Assembly: GCF_009707665.1 (NCBI RefSeq)
Contig: NZ_WLZW01000001.1
Location: 310,001-374,000 of the forward strand
Reading direction: 5' to 3'
DNA: 64,000 bases
Source of the DNA: Planomicrobium sp. YIM 101495
Lineage (GTDB): Bacteria > Bacillota > Bacilli > Bacillales_A > Planococcaceae
The notes under the pieces: generated by a model
What the model was told of the DNA's origin: nothing
What the model saw: only the letters and a program-made list of their open reading frames with translations
Database searches by the model: none
Shown: piece after piece, positions 51,736 through 61,102 of the stretch
Position numbering within the stretch: the stretch's first letter is position 1
Layout: every line of letters begins with the position of its first letter
Translations under genes and position numbers: made by a program

Positions 51736-52899
51736 ATGAGAGAACAGAAGAAGTGGGCACTTCCTTTCATGGTCATTTCCATCTTCATCATTTCGTTGAA
51801 CTTAAGGCCAGCGATTTCATCCATCGGTCCATTGCTCGACACGATCAGGGATGATTTAATTTTAACGAATAGCCAAGTGAGTTTGTTGACGAGTATTCCT
51901 GTATTTTGTATGGGATTATTCGCTTCTCTCGCAGTGCCATTTAATCGCTCCTTTGGATTGAAGAAATCAGTTTACGTACTGATTACGCTCATCGGATTAT
52001 TCACGGCGCTCCGTTGGTTCAATCCGAATTTCTGGACACTTGCCATCAGCGCATTCTTTATCGGCACAGCAATCGCCATCATCGGCCCGCTTCTATCTGC
52101 GACGATCAAGAAGAACTTTCCACAGCGTGCGACGCAGCTGATTAGTGTCTATTCCTTCGGGATGGGGCTAGGGGCAGCACTTGCATCGGGTTTGACTGGC
52201 GTTTTTTACGCAGTTTTCGATTGGCCGTTTGCTTTAGCTGCGTGGAGCCTGCTCGCAGTACTCGCGCTCGTCGTATGGAAATTCACGAAGTTTCCGGAAC
52301 AGGATTTACAAGTAAAGAACACAACCGGTCGTAAAATCGCCTCTCCTTGGAAAGACTTCAAAGCATGGCTCATGCTGATCTTTTTCGGATTACAGTCCTC
52401 CCTTTTCTTTTCCTTTATTACATGGCTTGCTCCGATGGCGATCGAAAAAGGCTTCAGCTTATTGGAAGCGGGAACGATTTTGACCGTCATGACGACTGTC
52501 CAACTCGTAGTCAATCTATCGCTGCCTGGACTGCTCGCCAAATGGAAAAACCGGACTGGTTGGATTTTATTCGGTATTGTTTCAAGTTTGACCGGCGTAT
52601 TGTTATTGATGGTCCCAGGAACCGCTACAATTTACCCCGCAGCCGTTCTGGTTGGTATATCTCTCGGGATGCTTTTCCCATTAGCGCTACTGATGCCGAT
52701 TGATGCTGCTGAATCTGCAGAAGAAGTGAACAGCTGGACTTCGATGATCCAGTCGGGAGGATATTTGTTTTCCGCATTGATTCCGCTTGCAATTGGAATG
52801 GTTTATGACGTGACTGGGAATCATTTTTATACTAATTTCATATTCATAGTTATTTTATCCTTCATGATTCTCATTACTTTACTTCTTAAGAATAGGTAA
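51736..52899 (+). CDS. MFS transporter (CynX/NimT-like)
   Basis: A 387-residue protein with about 12 membrane helices. NLRPAISSIGPLLDTIRDDL near the start and GMGLGAALASGL match the CynX/NimT branch of the major facilitator superfamily. Substrate unknown (relatives handle cyanate, nitroimidazole-type or other small solutes). The ATG at 51736 was chosen: the first helix follows at once and AAAGAAGGT lies upstream. Confidence 0.88.
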   Translation: MREQKKWALPFMVISIFIISLNLRPAISSIGPLLDTIRDDLILTNSQVSLLTSIPVFCMGLFASLAVPFNRSFGLKKSVYVLITLIGLFTALRWFNPNFWTLAISAFFIGTAIAIIGPLLSATIKKNFPQRATQLISVYSFGMGLGAALASGLTGVFYAVFDWPFALAAWSLLAVLALVVWKFTKFPEQDLQVKNTTGRKIASPWKDFKAWLMLIFFGLQSSLFFSFITWLAPMAIEKGFSLLEAGTILTVMTTVQLVVNLSLPGLLAKWKNRTGWILFGIVSSLTGVLLLMVPGTATIYPAAVLVGISLGMLFPLALLMPIDAAESAEEVNSWTSMIQSGGYLFSALIPLAIGMVYDVTGNHFYTNFIFIVILSFMILITLLLKNR

Positions 52900-52907
52900 A
52901 TAACTAC

Positions 52908-52938
52908 AAAAAAGAACACTCAAAGAGTGTTCTTTTTC
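52908..52938 (+). terminator. Terminator after the MFS gene
   Basis: AAAAAGAACACTC pairs with GAGTGTTCTTTTT around AAA. T-rich on the plus side. Confidence 0.9.
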
Positions 52939-53135
52939 TCATATTACAAATGATTCTTTTAAATGACGTTTTTAAAAGTTTGAAGTAAATATAATAGGCA
53001 AATATAAAACAGAATACAAATTATTTGAAATTTTCTTCGGTCAGTAATTCTTAATATACATATATCTTATAAAGAATTCTTACCGATCATTCATATTTGT
53101 ATCATGATATTTCTTAAAATGGAGGTTATAGAAAT

Positions 53136-56100
53136 ATGCCGAAGAATTATGCAAAATCTTATCGTCAGTTTGTCGCAGTGGCAGCTTCCACAACATTAGT
53201 CGCCACAGCTTTGGTACCAGCACAAACAGCTCAAGCGCAAGAAAACCAAACTCCTTTTACGGATGTTGGTGAAAGATATTTAGAAGCGGTCGGTTATTTA
53301 GCTAGCAATGGCATTACCAGTGGAATAAATGATACCCAATTTGGCACATATCATAACATACTGCGGGTTGATGCTGCTGTGCTATTGGCAAATGCTCTGG
53401 ATATGGAAATTGACATGACTGCGGTTTCATCTTTCACGGATGTTCCTGATCGTGCGCAGCCTCATTTAGCAGCTCTGCAACAATTGGAGATTGTTTTCGG
53501 TAAAACAGGTACTTCATTTGATTCTTATAACAATATTACAAGAGGCGAAGTTGCCTTGATCATCGCAGAAGCGTTTGAATTGGAAGGGGATCCTTCTAAT
53601 CTGACATTCACGGATGTTTCGGACCGCTATGAGCAGGCCGTTGCGGCTTTGCTCGATAATGGCGTGACACAAGGTAAAACGGAAAGTTCATTTGGGACGC
53701 ATGACCCGATCACCAGAGGGGAATATGCGATTTTCCTATATAAAGCATTAGAAGCAATCGGCGCGATACCTGGCGATCCGGGAGACCCAGGTGACCCGGG
53801 CGATCCGGGAGACCCAGGAGATCCAGGTGATCCAGGCGATCCGGGAGACCCAGGAGATCCAGGTGACCCAGGTGATCCAGGCGATCCGGGAGACCCAGGT
53901 GACCCAGGCGATCCGGGCGATCCGGGAGACCCAGGCGATCCGGGAGATCCGGGAGACCCAGGTGACCCGGGCGATCCAGGTGACCCAGGCCCGATAGCTC
54001 CAGAAGCTCCATATGTAACAGCGGATGATGAAAACAATGTTCTCGTCGGCGCAGATGAAACGATGGAATATTCGAATGACGAAGGAATAATATGGACTGA
54101 TTATGATCCTTCAAACCCTCCAGTTTTTGAAGGAGATCAAACTGTCCAAGTGCGCTATTCAAGAGACGGTGATACTCCGCCTAGCCGTGTAAGAACGGTC
54201 GAATTTACTGCGAACACGCCAGGTGATCCAGATTTAGAGGCGCCTGAAGCACCATCTGTAAATCCGGTTGACAGCGACGACACAGTCGTGACTGGTACAG
54301 CGGAGGCTGGATCCACGGTGACAGCAACAGTTGATGGTTCGGTAATCGGAAGTGGAACTGCCGGAGAAGACGGCATATATACAATCGAAATCGCTCCGCA
54401 AGCTGTGGGTACGGTGATTGAAGTGACGGCGACAGACCAGGCTGGCAATGAAAGTGATCCAGCAAGCGTGACGGTGACGGAAGCGCCAGATACAGTCGCG
54501 CCTGAAGCGCCAGTAGTCAACGACGTTGACAGCGACGATACAGTAGTCACAGGCGAAGGGGAACCAGGAGCCGAAGTTGTCGTAACAATCGGTGAAGAGG
54601 AATACACGGGAGTAGTCGGCGAAGACGGCACATTCGAAGTGGAGATTCCAGCACAGGAAGCTGGTACGGAGATTGAAGTCGTGCTGATAGATGAAGCAGG
54701 GAACGAAAGTGACCCGACTGTTGTAACGGTCATTGAAGCACCGGATACAGAAGCACCAGGTGCGCCAGCCGTAGATCCGATCGACAGTGACGATGTGGCA
54801 ATCACAGGAACAGCCGAAGCAGGTTCCACAGTGACAGCGACAGTTGAAGGTACGGAAATTGGCACAGCAGTAGCTAGCGAAGATGGCACGTACACGATCG
54901 AAATTACACCACAAGCTGCGGGCACAGTAATTAACGTAACCGCTGAAGACGAAGCAGGCAATGTAAGTGAGCCGACACCAGTCACGGTCACGGAAGCCCC
55001 TGACACAGTTGCGCCGGAAGCCCCGGTGGTCAATGACGTTGATAGCGACGATACAGTAGTCACAGGCGAAGGCGAACCCGGAGCCGAAGTTGTCGTGACA
55101 ATCGATGAAGAGGAATACACGGGAGTAGTCGGCGAAGACGGCACATTCGAAGTGGAGATTCCAGCACAGGAAGCTGGTACGGAGATTGAAGTCGTGCTGA
55201 TAGATGAAGCAGGGAACGAAAGTGACCCGACTGTCGTAACGGTCATTGAAGCGCCAGATACAGAAGCACCAGGTGCACCAGCCGTAGATCCAGTTGACAG
55301 TGACGATGTAGCAATCACAGGAACAGCCGAAGCTGGTTCCACAGTGACAGCGACAGTCGATGGTACAGAAATCGGTACAGCAGTAGCTGACGAGGATGGA
55401 GCTTATACAATTACAATCGCTCCGCAGCCAGCAGGTACAGTAATTACCGTTACCGCTGAAGACGAAGCGGGCAACGTAAGTGAGCCGACACCAGTGACAG
55501 TAACGGAAGCACCGGATACAGTTGCGCCGGAAGCGCCAGTAGTCAACGACGTTGATAGCGACGATACCGTTGTGACAGGCGAAGGCGAACCAGGATCTGA
55601 AGTTGTCGTGACAATCGGTGAAGAGGAATACACGGGAGTAGTCGGCGAAGACGGTACATTCGAAGTGGAAATTCCAGCACAGGAAGCTGGGACGGAGATT
55701 GAAGTCGTGCTGATAGATGAAGCAGGGAACGAAAGTGACCCAACTGTTGTAACGGTCATTGAAGCGCCGGACACAGTTGCACCTGAAGCACCGATAGTCA
55801 ACGAAGTTGATAGCGACGATACGGTTGTGACAGGCGAAGGCGAACCGGGAGCCGAAGTTGTCGTGACAATCGGTGAAGAGGAATACACGGGAGTAGTCGG
55901 CGAAGACGGCACATTCGAAGTAGAGATTCCAGCACAGGAAGCTGGTACGGAGATTGAAGTCGTGCTGATAGATGAAGCAGGGAACGAAAGTGACCCGACT
56001 GTTGTAACGGTTATTGAAGCACCTGATGAAACAGCACCAGTTGCGCCAATCGTAGATCCGGTCGACAGTGACGATGTGGCAATTACAGGAACAGCTGAAG

Positions 56101-59100
56101 CAGGTTCGACAGTGACAGCGACAGTCGATGGTACGGAAATCGGCACAGCAGTAGCTGACGAAGATGGAGCTTATACAATTACGATCGCTCCGCAAGCTGC
56201 GGGCACAGTAATTAACGTAACCGCTGAAGATGAAGCGGGCAACGTAAGTGAGCCGACACCAGTGACGGTCACGGAAGCCCCTGACACAGTTGCGCCGGAA
56301 GCGCCGGTAGTGAATGACGTTGATAGCGACGACACTGTTGTGACAGGTGAAGGGGAACCAGGCTCTGAAGTTGTCGTGACAATCGGTGAAGAGGAATACA
56401 CGGGTGTAGTCGGTGAAGACGGCACATTCGAAGTGGAGATTCCAGAACAGGAAGCCGGCACGGAGATTGAAGTCGTGCTTATAGATGAAGCAGGCAACGA
56501 AAGTGACCCAACTATTGTAACGGTCATTGAAGCGCCAGATACAGAAGCACCAGTTGCGCCTGCCGTAGATCCGGTCGACAGTGACGATGTGGCAATCACA
56601 GGAACAGCCGAAGCTGGTTCGACAGTGACAGCGACAGTCGATGGTACGGAAATCGGCACAGCAGTAGCTGACGAAGATGGAGCTTATACAATTACAATCG
56701 CTCCGCAAACTGCGGGCACGGTGATTAATGTTACCGCTGAAGATGAGGCTGGAAATGTAAGTGAGCCGACATCAGTGACAGTAACGGAAGCACCAGACGA
56801 AACAGCACCGGAAGCACCAGCCGTAGATCCAGTTGACAGTGACGATGTGGCAATCACAGGAACAGCCGAAGCAGGTTCGACAGTGACAGCGACAGTTGAT
56901 GGTACGGAAATCGGTACGGCAGTAGTTAGCGAAGACGGCACATATTCTATCGAAATTACGCCGCAAGCTGAAGGCACGGTGATCGACGTAACGGCGACAG
57001 ACGAAGCAGGCAATGAAAGTACGCCTACACCAGTGACGGTAACGGAAGCGCCAGACACAATCGCACCGGAAGCGCCGGAAGTCGATGACGTTGACAGCGA
57101 CGACACCGAGATTACTGGCACAGCAGAAGCTGGATCCACGGTTACAGCATCAGTGGATGGTACGGAAATTGGTACAGCAGTAGCTGGTGAAGATGGCACA
57201 TACTCCATCGGTATAGCCCCGCAGCCAGTAGGCACGGTGATTAACGTAACTGCTGAAGATGAAGCAGGCAATGAAAGTACGCCTACACCAGTGACGGTCA
57301 CGGAAGCACCGGACACAATCGCACCGGAAGCACCGGAAGTCGATGACGTTGACAGCGACGATACTGTGGTCACAGGCGAAGGGGAACCAGGATCTGAAGT
57401 CATCGTGACAATCGGCGAGGATGAATATACTGGTGAAGTCGGCGAAGACGGCAGGTTCGAAGTAACGATTCCAGTACAAGATCAAGGAACCGAAATCGAA
57501 GTCGTCCTTGTGGATGACGCCGGGAATGAAAGTGATCCGACTATTATTACCGTCATTGAAGCACCAGATACAATCGCACCAGAAGCGCCGGTCGTAGATC
57601 CAATTGACAGTGACGACGCAGTAATCACAGGAACAGCAGAAGCTGGCTCGACAGTGACGGCGTCAGTAGATGGTACGGAAATTGGCACAGCAATAGCAGG
57701 TGAAGATGGGGCTTATACGATTACAATCGCTCCACAAGCTGAAGGCACAGTGATTGACGTAACAGCAACCGACGAAGCAGGCAACGAAAGTACGCCTACA
57801 CCGGTGACGGTAACGGAAGCGCCGGACACAATCGCACCGGAAGCGCCGGAAGTCGATGACGTTGACAGCGACGACACTGTTCTTACTGGCACAGCAGAAG
57901 CAGGCTCGACAGTGACTGCAACGGTTGATGGTGTAGAAATCGGAAGTGGAACTGCCGAAGAAGACGGCACGTACACGATCGAGATCACACCACAAGCTGT
58001 GGATACGGTAATTGAAGTAACGGCGACGGATGAAGCAGGCAATGAAAGTGCGCCTACAACAGTAACCGTGACGCCAGTAGAACTTCCTGACCGAACTGAT
58101 TTGGAAGAGCTGGTTGATCAACTGACAACTGACCTAAATGAAGATTTCTTTACTGAAGATTCATGGGCTGTATTCGAAGACGCTTTAACTGCTGCAAATG
58201 ATGTACTCGCAGATTCTGGTGCAACAGATGAAGAAATCGCCCAAGCATATGATGACTTAGTTGCTGCATATGAAGGTTTAGTCTATATCGGTATTCCTTA
58301 CCGAATTGATGGCGAGAATCCTGAAAGCCAAGTAATTCTTACCTTCACAAAAGGTGTTTCTCCGAATCAGACAATAGACATTGTGGACGGTACGCTGCCT
58401 AGTGCAACTGCAACTGTAACTGACAATGGTAGAACGCTAACTGTTTCTACACCTGTAGCTGCAGAGGAAGGTGATTTCTTAGAATTCGAATTGCCGGTCG
58501 GTGGCAAGCCAGTAGCTACTACTTTAACCTTTGTAGATGGTGGCTGGGTTGTTGAAACTGATCCGGAAGATGTGTTCATTTTAGGAGGTTCTGATGAGCC
58601 AGGAGCAGTAATCGATCTTTCGTTGCTTGGTGGAGGTAGCCCGATAATAGACGGAGAAATCAATTTGGATCAATTATTGAACAATCCAAACTTGATTCGA
58701 CTTTCAGCTTTGGCTGAAGCTGGTTTCGTTGCTGGTGACGTCCTGACGTTAGGAATTCCTGGTTTCGAATTACTGAATGTAACACTTACTGAAGAAGATA
58801 TTGCAAGAGGGTTTATCGATTTGGGAATTAGCACCGATATTTTAAGTCAATTGACTGAGGGATCCGATCTAAATCTAGAACTCCTTGTCACAAGAGATGC
58901 GATTGAACTTGTCAATGAAACACTTGGGTTATTACCTTTACCAGATGCTTTACTAAATCCAGTGACCGAATCATTAACTGGTATTGGCAATGAATTAGCT
59001 TATATTTTAACTGGCTCACAAGAATTGAGAGTTCAACTACCGGTTATTGGTAGCAACGCTGTTGAAGTAGGGGATATCATTTACTTTGAAGTAGTTAGGA

Positions 59101-59375
59101 AATCGAATTTACTTCCTGATGACAGGGGCACAACGAATCAATATATAATTACGCAACAAGATATAGCCAATGGATATGTAGACTATGAATTTGATAGTCC
59201 GAATCTAATATTCCGCCTTCTAACAGGTGCACTGCTTGGAGCCGACCTGGAAATTACACCAATCCTTGTCGATGGAAGTGAAGGAGGCAATAGAGGAGAA
59301 ACACAGACTGTCCCGATCAGCGCAGGGTTAGTTGGAATTATCCTTGACTTGCTTGGCGACATCCTATTCCCTTAA
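53136..59375 (+). CDS. Giant S-layer-homology surface protein with collagen-like and Ig repeats
   Basis: A 2079-residue exported protein. Order: signal peptide ending near AQA (about 34); three SLH domains (about 38-210), which bind cell wall polymers; 24 Gly-Asp-Pro triplets (213-284, collagen-like); a ~80-residue beta domain; 15 Ig-like repeats of about 85 residues (about 369-1645) of two kinds, A (ITGTAEAGSTVTATVDGTEI) and B (VVTGEGEPGAEVVVTIGEEE); a FIVAR-like helical domain (about 1650-1715); and ~360 residues of unknown fold. It is very acidic. Likely an anchored adhesin or stalk. GGAGGTT precedes the ATG. Upstream is AT-rich without a certain promoter. Confidence 0.93.
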   Translation: MPKNYAKSYRQFVAVAASTTLVATALVPAQTAQAQENQTPFTDVGERYLEAVGYLASNGITSGINDTQFGTYHNILRVDAAVLLANALDMEIDMTAVSSFTDVPDRAQPHLAALQQLEIVFGKTGTSFDSYNNITRGEVALIIAEAFELEGDPSNLTFTDVSDRYEQAVAALLDNGVTQGKTESSFGTHDPITRGEYAIFLYKALEAIGAIPGDPGDPGDPGDPGDPGDPGDPGDPGDPGDPGDPGDPGDPGDPGDPGDPGDPGDPGDPGDPGDPGDPGDPGDPGPIAPEAPYVTADDENNVLVGADETMEYSNDEGIIWTDYDPSNPPVFEGDQTVQVRYSRDGDTPPSRVRTVEFTANTPGDPDLEAPEAPSVNPVDSDDTVVTGTAEAGSTVTATVDGSVIGSGTAGEDGIYTIEIAPQAVGTVIEVTATDQAGNESDPASVTVTEAPDTVAPEAPVVNDVDSDDTVVTGEGEPGAEVVVTIGEEEYTGVVGEDGTFEVEIPAQEAGTEIEVVLIDEAGNESDPTVVTVIEAPDTEAPGAPAVDPIDSDDVAITGTAEAGSTVTATVEGTEIGTAVASEDGTYTIEITPQAAGTVINVTAEDEAGNVSEPTPVTVTEAPDTVAPEAPVVNDVDSDDTVVTGEGEPGAEVVVTIDEEEYTGVVGEDGTFEVEIPAQEAGTEIEVVLIDEAGNESDPTVVTVIEAPDTEAPGAPAVDPVDSDDVAITGTAEAGSTVTATVDGTEIGTAVADEDGAYTITIAPQPAGTVITVTAEDEAGNVSEPTPVTVTEAPDTVAPEAPVVNDVDSDDTVVTGEGEPGSEVVVTIGEEEYTGVVGEDGTFEVEIPAQEAGTEIEVVLIDEAGNESDPTVVTVIEAPDTVAPEAPIVNEVDSDDTVVTGEGEPGAEVVVTIGEEEYTGVVGEDGTFEVEIPAQEAGTEIEVVLIDEAGNESDPTVVTVIEAPDETAPVAPIVDPVDSDDVAITGTAEAGSTVTATVDGTEIGTAVADEDGAYTITIAPQAAGTVINVTAEDEAGNVSEPTPVTVTEAPDTVAPEAPVVNDVDSDDTVVTGEGEPGSEVVVTIGEEEYTGVVGEDGTFEVEIPEQEAGTEIEVVLIDEAGNESDPTIVTVIEAPDTEAPVAPAVDPVDSDDVAITGTAEAGSTVTATVDGTEIGTAVADEDGAYTITIAPQTAGTVINVTAEDEAGNVSEPTSVTVTEAPDETAPEAPAVDPVDSDDVAITGTAEAGSTVTATVDGTEIGTAVVSEDGTYSIEITPQAEGTVIDVTATDEAGNESTPTPVTVTEAPDTIAPEAPEVDDVDSDDTEITGTAEAGSTVTASVDGTEIGTAVAGEDGTYSIGIAPQPVGTVINVTAEDEAGNESTPTPVTVTEAPDTIAPEAPEVDDVDSDDTVVTGEGEPGSEVIVTIGEDEYTGEVGEDGRFEVTIPVQDQGTEIEVVLVDDAGNESDPTIITVIEAPDTIAPEAPVVDPIDSDDAVITGTAEAGSTVTASVDGTEIGTAIAGEDGAYTITIAPQAEGTVIDVTATDEAGNESTPTPVTVTEAPDTIAPEAPEVDDVDSDDTVLTGTAEAGSTVTATVDGVEIGSGTAEEDGTYTIEITPQAVDTVIEVTATDEAGNESAPTTVTVTPVELPDRTDLEELVDQLTTDLNEDFFTEDSWAVFEDALTAANDVLADSGATDEEIAQAYDDLVAAYEGLVYIGIPYRIDGENPESQVILTFTKGVSPNQTIDIVDGTLPSATATVTDNGRTLTVSTPVAAEEGDFLEFELPVGGKPVATTLTFVDGGWVVETDPEDVFILGGSDEPGAVIDLSLLGGGSPIIDGEINLDQLLNNPNLIRLSALAEAGFVAGDVLTLGIPGFELLNVTLTEEDIARGFIDLGISTDILSQLTEGSDLNLELLVTRDAIELVNETLGLLPLPDALLNPVTESLTGIGNELAYILTGSQELRVQLPVIGSNAVEVGDIIYFEVVRKSNLLPDDRGTTNQYIITQQDIANGYVDYEFDSPNLIFRLLTGALLGADLEITPILVDGSEGGNRGETQTVPISAGLVGIILDLLGDILFP
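53772..53987 (+). repeat. Collagen-like (Gly-Asp-Pro) x 24 repeat
   Basis: 216 bases encode 24 uninterrupted Gly-Asp-Pro triplets. Codons vary freely (GGA/GGT/GGC, GAT/GAC, CCG/CCA), so the DNA is not a simple 9-bp satellite. Gly-x-Y with Pro at Y is the pattern of bacterial collagen-like proteins, but Asp-Pro as the only content is unusual. Confidence 0.95.
54240..58080 (+). repeat. Fifteen tandem Ig-like domain repeats
   Basis: Each repeat runs from APxAPxV-x-(D/N)xVDSDD to AGNxSxPTxVTV. Order by type is A-B-A-B-A-B-B-A-B-A-A-A-B-A-A, counting the first at about residue 369. Type B copies 2, 4, 6, 7 and 9 are almost identical, so recombination between them is likely. Domain type fits bacterial Ig (Big_6-like) repeats. 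Confidence 0.88.
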
Positions 59376-59396
59376 GGATGAAAAACTAAATTTAAA

Positions 59397-59431
59397 AACA
59401 AGCCAGCCGGAAACTCCCCGGCTGGCTTGTT
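59397..59431. terminator. Bidirectional terminator after the surface protein
   Basis: AACAAGCCAGCCGG pairs with CCGGCTGGCTTGTT around AAACTCC. It lies between convergent genes. Confidence 0.9.
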
Positions 59432-59442
59432 ACTTATTCTTA

Positions 59443-59763
59443 TTAAATTTTCCGTTCTCGATGTCTGTATGAACTTCGGCTTTTCAGCCAATTCGGGTGC
59501 TTGATCATGAGGTCCGATAAGAAAAAAGAAATGATCGGAAATAAGATGGCCCAGAAAAGGACCATTGAGAATGTAAGATCAATGTCGGGTACAGCATAAG
59601 TGAAATACCAATAATTAAATCCCAGTGCCAGAATCAATGAAGTGACTGGCCCCACGAATACTTTTTTACTGAGGACAGCAAAAAGCACACCCAATCCAAT
59701 ACAGGCAACTGGAACTACCACTAATTGCATGAGCATCAAATCCATGCTCTTGATAAATTCCAA
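59443..59763 (-). CDS. Small membrane protein, 106 aa
   Basis: A 106-residue protein with three predicted membrane helices (about 10-30, 35-55 and 62-85) and a basic C-terminus (KSRSSYRHRERKI). Family not recognised. The start is TTG at 59763 after GGGAGGT. It is convergent with the giant surface protein and divergent from the GGDEF gene. Confidence 0.72.
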   Translation of the reverse strand: MEFIKSMDLMLMQLVVVPVACIGLGVLFAVLSKKVFVGPVTSLILALGFNYWYFTYAVPDIDLTFSMVLFWAILFPIISFFLSDLMIKHPNWLKSRSSYRHRERKI

Positions 59764-59966
59764 GTTATTTACCTCCCTTGGATGGTCTCTTTTTAGTATT
59801 TTACTAGATTTTTTTTATGTGTCAATGATTTGTTACATTTTGATTACAAAAATATCATTTTGGATTACTGAAGGAGGGGTATATTGATGAGAGGATATTA
59901 ATGCTATTTATCGTATTTTAAGGTACACTATTACAAATATAAAAAAATGATCAAGGGGTTAATTTC

Positions 59967-61073
59967 ATGTCGCTTACATTCGATCTTCTCATTAATGCGT
60001 GTATTGCATTTTCAGGATTCTATGTAATTGCGCGCATTCTGCAACTGAAAAGGGCGAGGCTCTTCACCAAAATCTTCTCCGGTGTACTGGGTGGGGTTCT
60101 TGGTTATTTGCTGATGGAATTGACGATACCTCTTGAAAATTCGGTAATTCTCGATTTGCGTCACTTGCCGGTCTTGTTGTTCGCCATCTACGGCCTTCAT
60201 CTTCCGCTCTTGATTTCCACCGTGATCATTGCGAGCATGCGCTTTGTTTTCGGCATCACTGATGCAGCCGTCGTTGCGTTCACAGGTATGATGCTGCTCG
60301 GATTTCTGTTATACCAAGCTGTGAAATTAATGAAGAAATACAATATTCCTTGGTGGATCAAAATTGGGATTTTGAATGTTATCGCACTCTTAGTAAGTGT
60401 AGGGGTCTTGATTATAAACCTTTACAATCATCCTATGCTCTGGAAAGTGCTTCCGGTATTCGTTCTGGTCGCGCTGATTGCAGGACTCATCTGTTCAGTG
60501 ATGACAGCTGATTTGATTGCGCTGCATGATCTCCAGGCGTTGCATGAACAATCGAGCAACACCGACTTTTTGACAGGCATAGGAAATACCCGCTTTTGGG
60601 ATGGGGAACTGAACATCGTGCAAAGAAAGGGCATCAAACAATCCATCGGGGTCATGTTGTTCGACATCGATCACTTCAAGTCCGTGAATGATATACATGG
60701 TCACGATAACGGGGATAACATTTTGCGGGAATTTGCGCGTATCCTCAACGAACACACAGAAAACGGCGACCTTCTCGCACGCATCGGGGGTGAAGAGTTT
60801 GTCATGCTCGTACAGGACAAGTCGCTCACCCAAGTCGAAGAACAGGCAGAAGCGATCCGGAAAGCTGTGGAAAGTCATAAATTCCTGTTGAAGGGCGGAT
60901 CATCGCTCTTCATCACCGTGTCCATTGGTGTTCATTACGAACGAGCGGGGAACAGTAAGCTGAATATAAATGATGCAAAATTTAAAGCGGACAAAGCGAT
61001 GTATGAGGCGAAAAACAGCGGCCGAAATCGCGTTAGGATCTCGACGACACAAAAAGAAAGGCGTATCCAATAG
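59967..61073 (+). CDS. Membrane-bound GGDEF diguanylate cyclase
   Basis: A 368-residue protein. N-terminal ~185 residues form about six membrane helices resembling the 5TM receptors of the LytS-YhcK type; a short helix leads to the GGDEF domain (about 205-365). The active-site motif is GGEEF (near 274), with FDIDHFKSVND and HGHDNGDNILR. This is a full catalytic set, so c-di-GMP synthesis is likely. The RxxD inhibitory site is absent (the matching stretch reads ENGD), so product feedback may be lost. Start follows AAGGGGT. The gene lies near the giant adhesin. Confidence 0.9.
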   Translation: MSLTFDLLINACIAFSGFYVIARILQLKRARLFTKIFSGVLGGVLGYLLMELTIPLENSVILDLRHLPVLLFAIYGLHLPLLISTVIIASMRFVFGITDAAVVAFTGMMLLGFLLYQAVKLMKKYNIPWWIKIGILNVIALLVSVGVLIINLYNHPMLWKVLPVFVLVALIAGLICSVMTADLIALHDLQALHEQSSNTDFLTGIGNTRFWDGELNIVQRKGIKQSIGVMLFDIDHFKSVNDIHGHDNGDNILREFARILNEHTENGDLLARIGGEEFVMLVQDKSLTQVEEQAEAIRKAVESHKFLLKGGSSLFITVSIGVHYERAGNSKLNINDAKFKADKAMYEAKNSGRNRVRISTTQKERRIQ

Positions 61074-61096
61074 CGGATACGCCTTGTTCGTTTTTA
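61058..61096. terminator. Terminator overlapping the GGDEF stop codon
   Basis: AAGGCGTATCC pairs with GGATACGCCTT around AATAGC. The loop holds the TAG stop (61071-61073). It is followed by GTTCGTTTTT and also faces the convergent msrA gene. Confidence 0.78.
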
Positions 61097-61102
61097 AGAA
61101 AA

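Noticed and set aside
53627-54037. A minus-strand frame encoding Gly-Ser-Pro triplets that looks like a collagen gene
   Set aside because: Reverse reading of the Gly-Asp-Pro tract gives Gly-Ser-Pro automatically. The plus-strand gene has the signal peptide, SLH domains and ribosome-binding site.
54234-56708. An 824-codon open frame on the minus strand
   Set aside because: It is the mirror of the Ig-like repeats. The regular plus-strand codon pattern leaves few stops in reverse. It has no start signal and its translation is a Cys/Phe/Arg-rich repeat without a domain.
54155-57403. Several long minus-strand frames rich in Ser/Thr/Val (395, 247, 162 and 239 codons)
   Set aside because: Shadows of the same repeat region; no ribosome-binding sites, and their apparent repeats follow the plus-strand gene.
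54240-58080. Regularly spaced repeats suggesting a CRISPR-like array
   Set aside because: Units are about 255 bases, coding and in one reading frame, with no short repeat/spacer structure and no cas genes.
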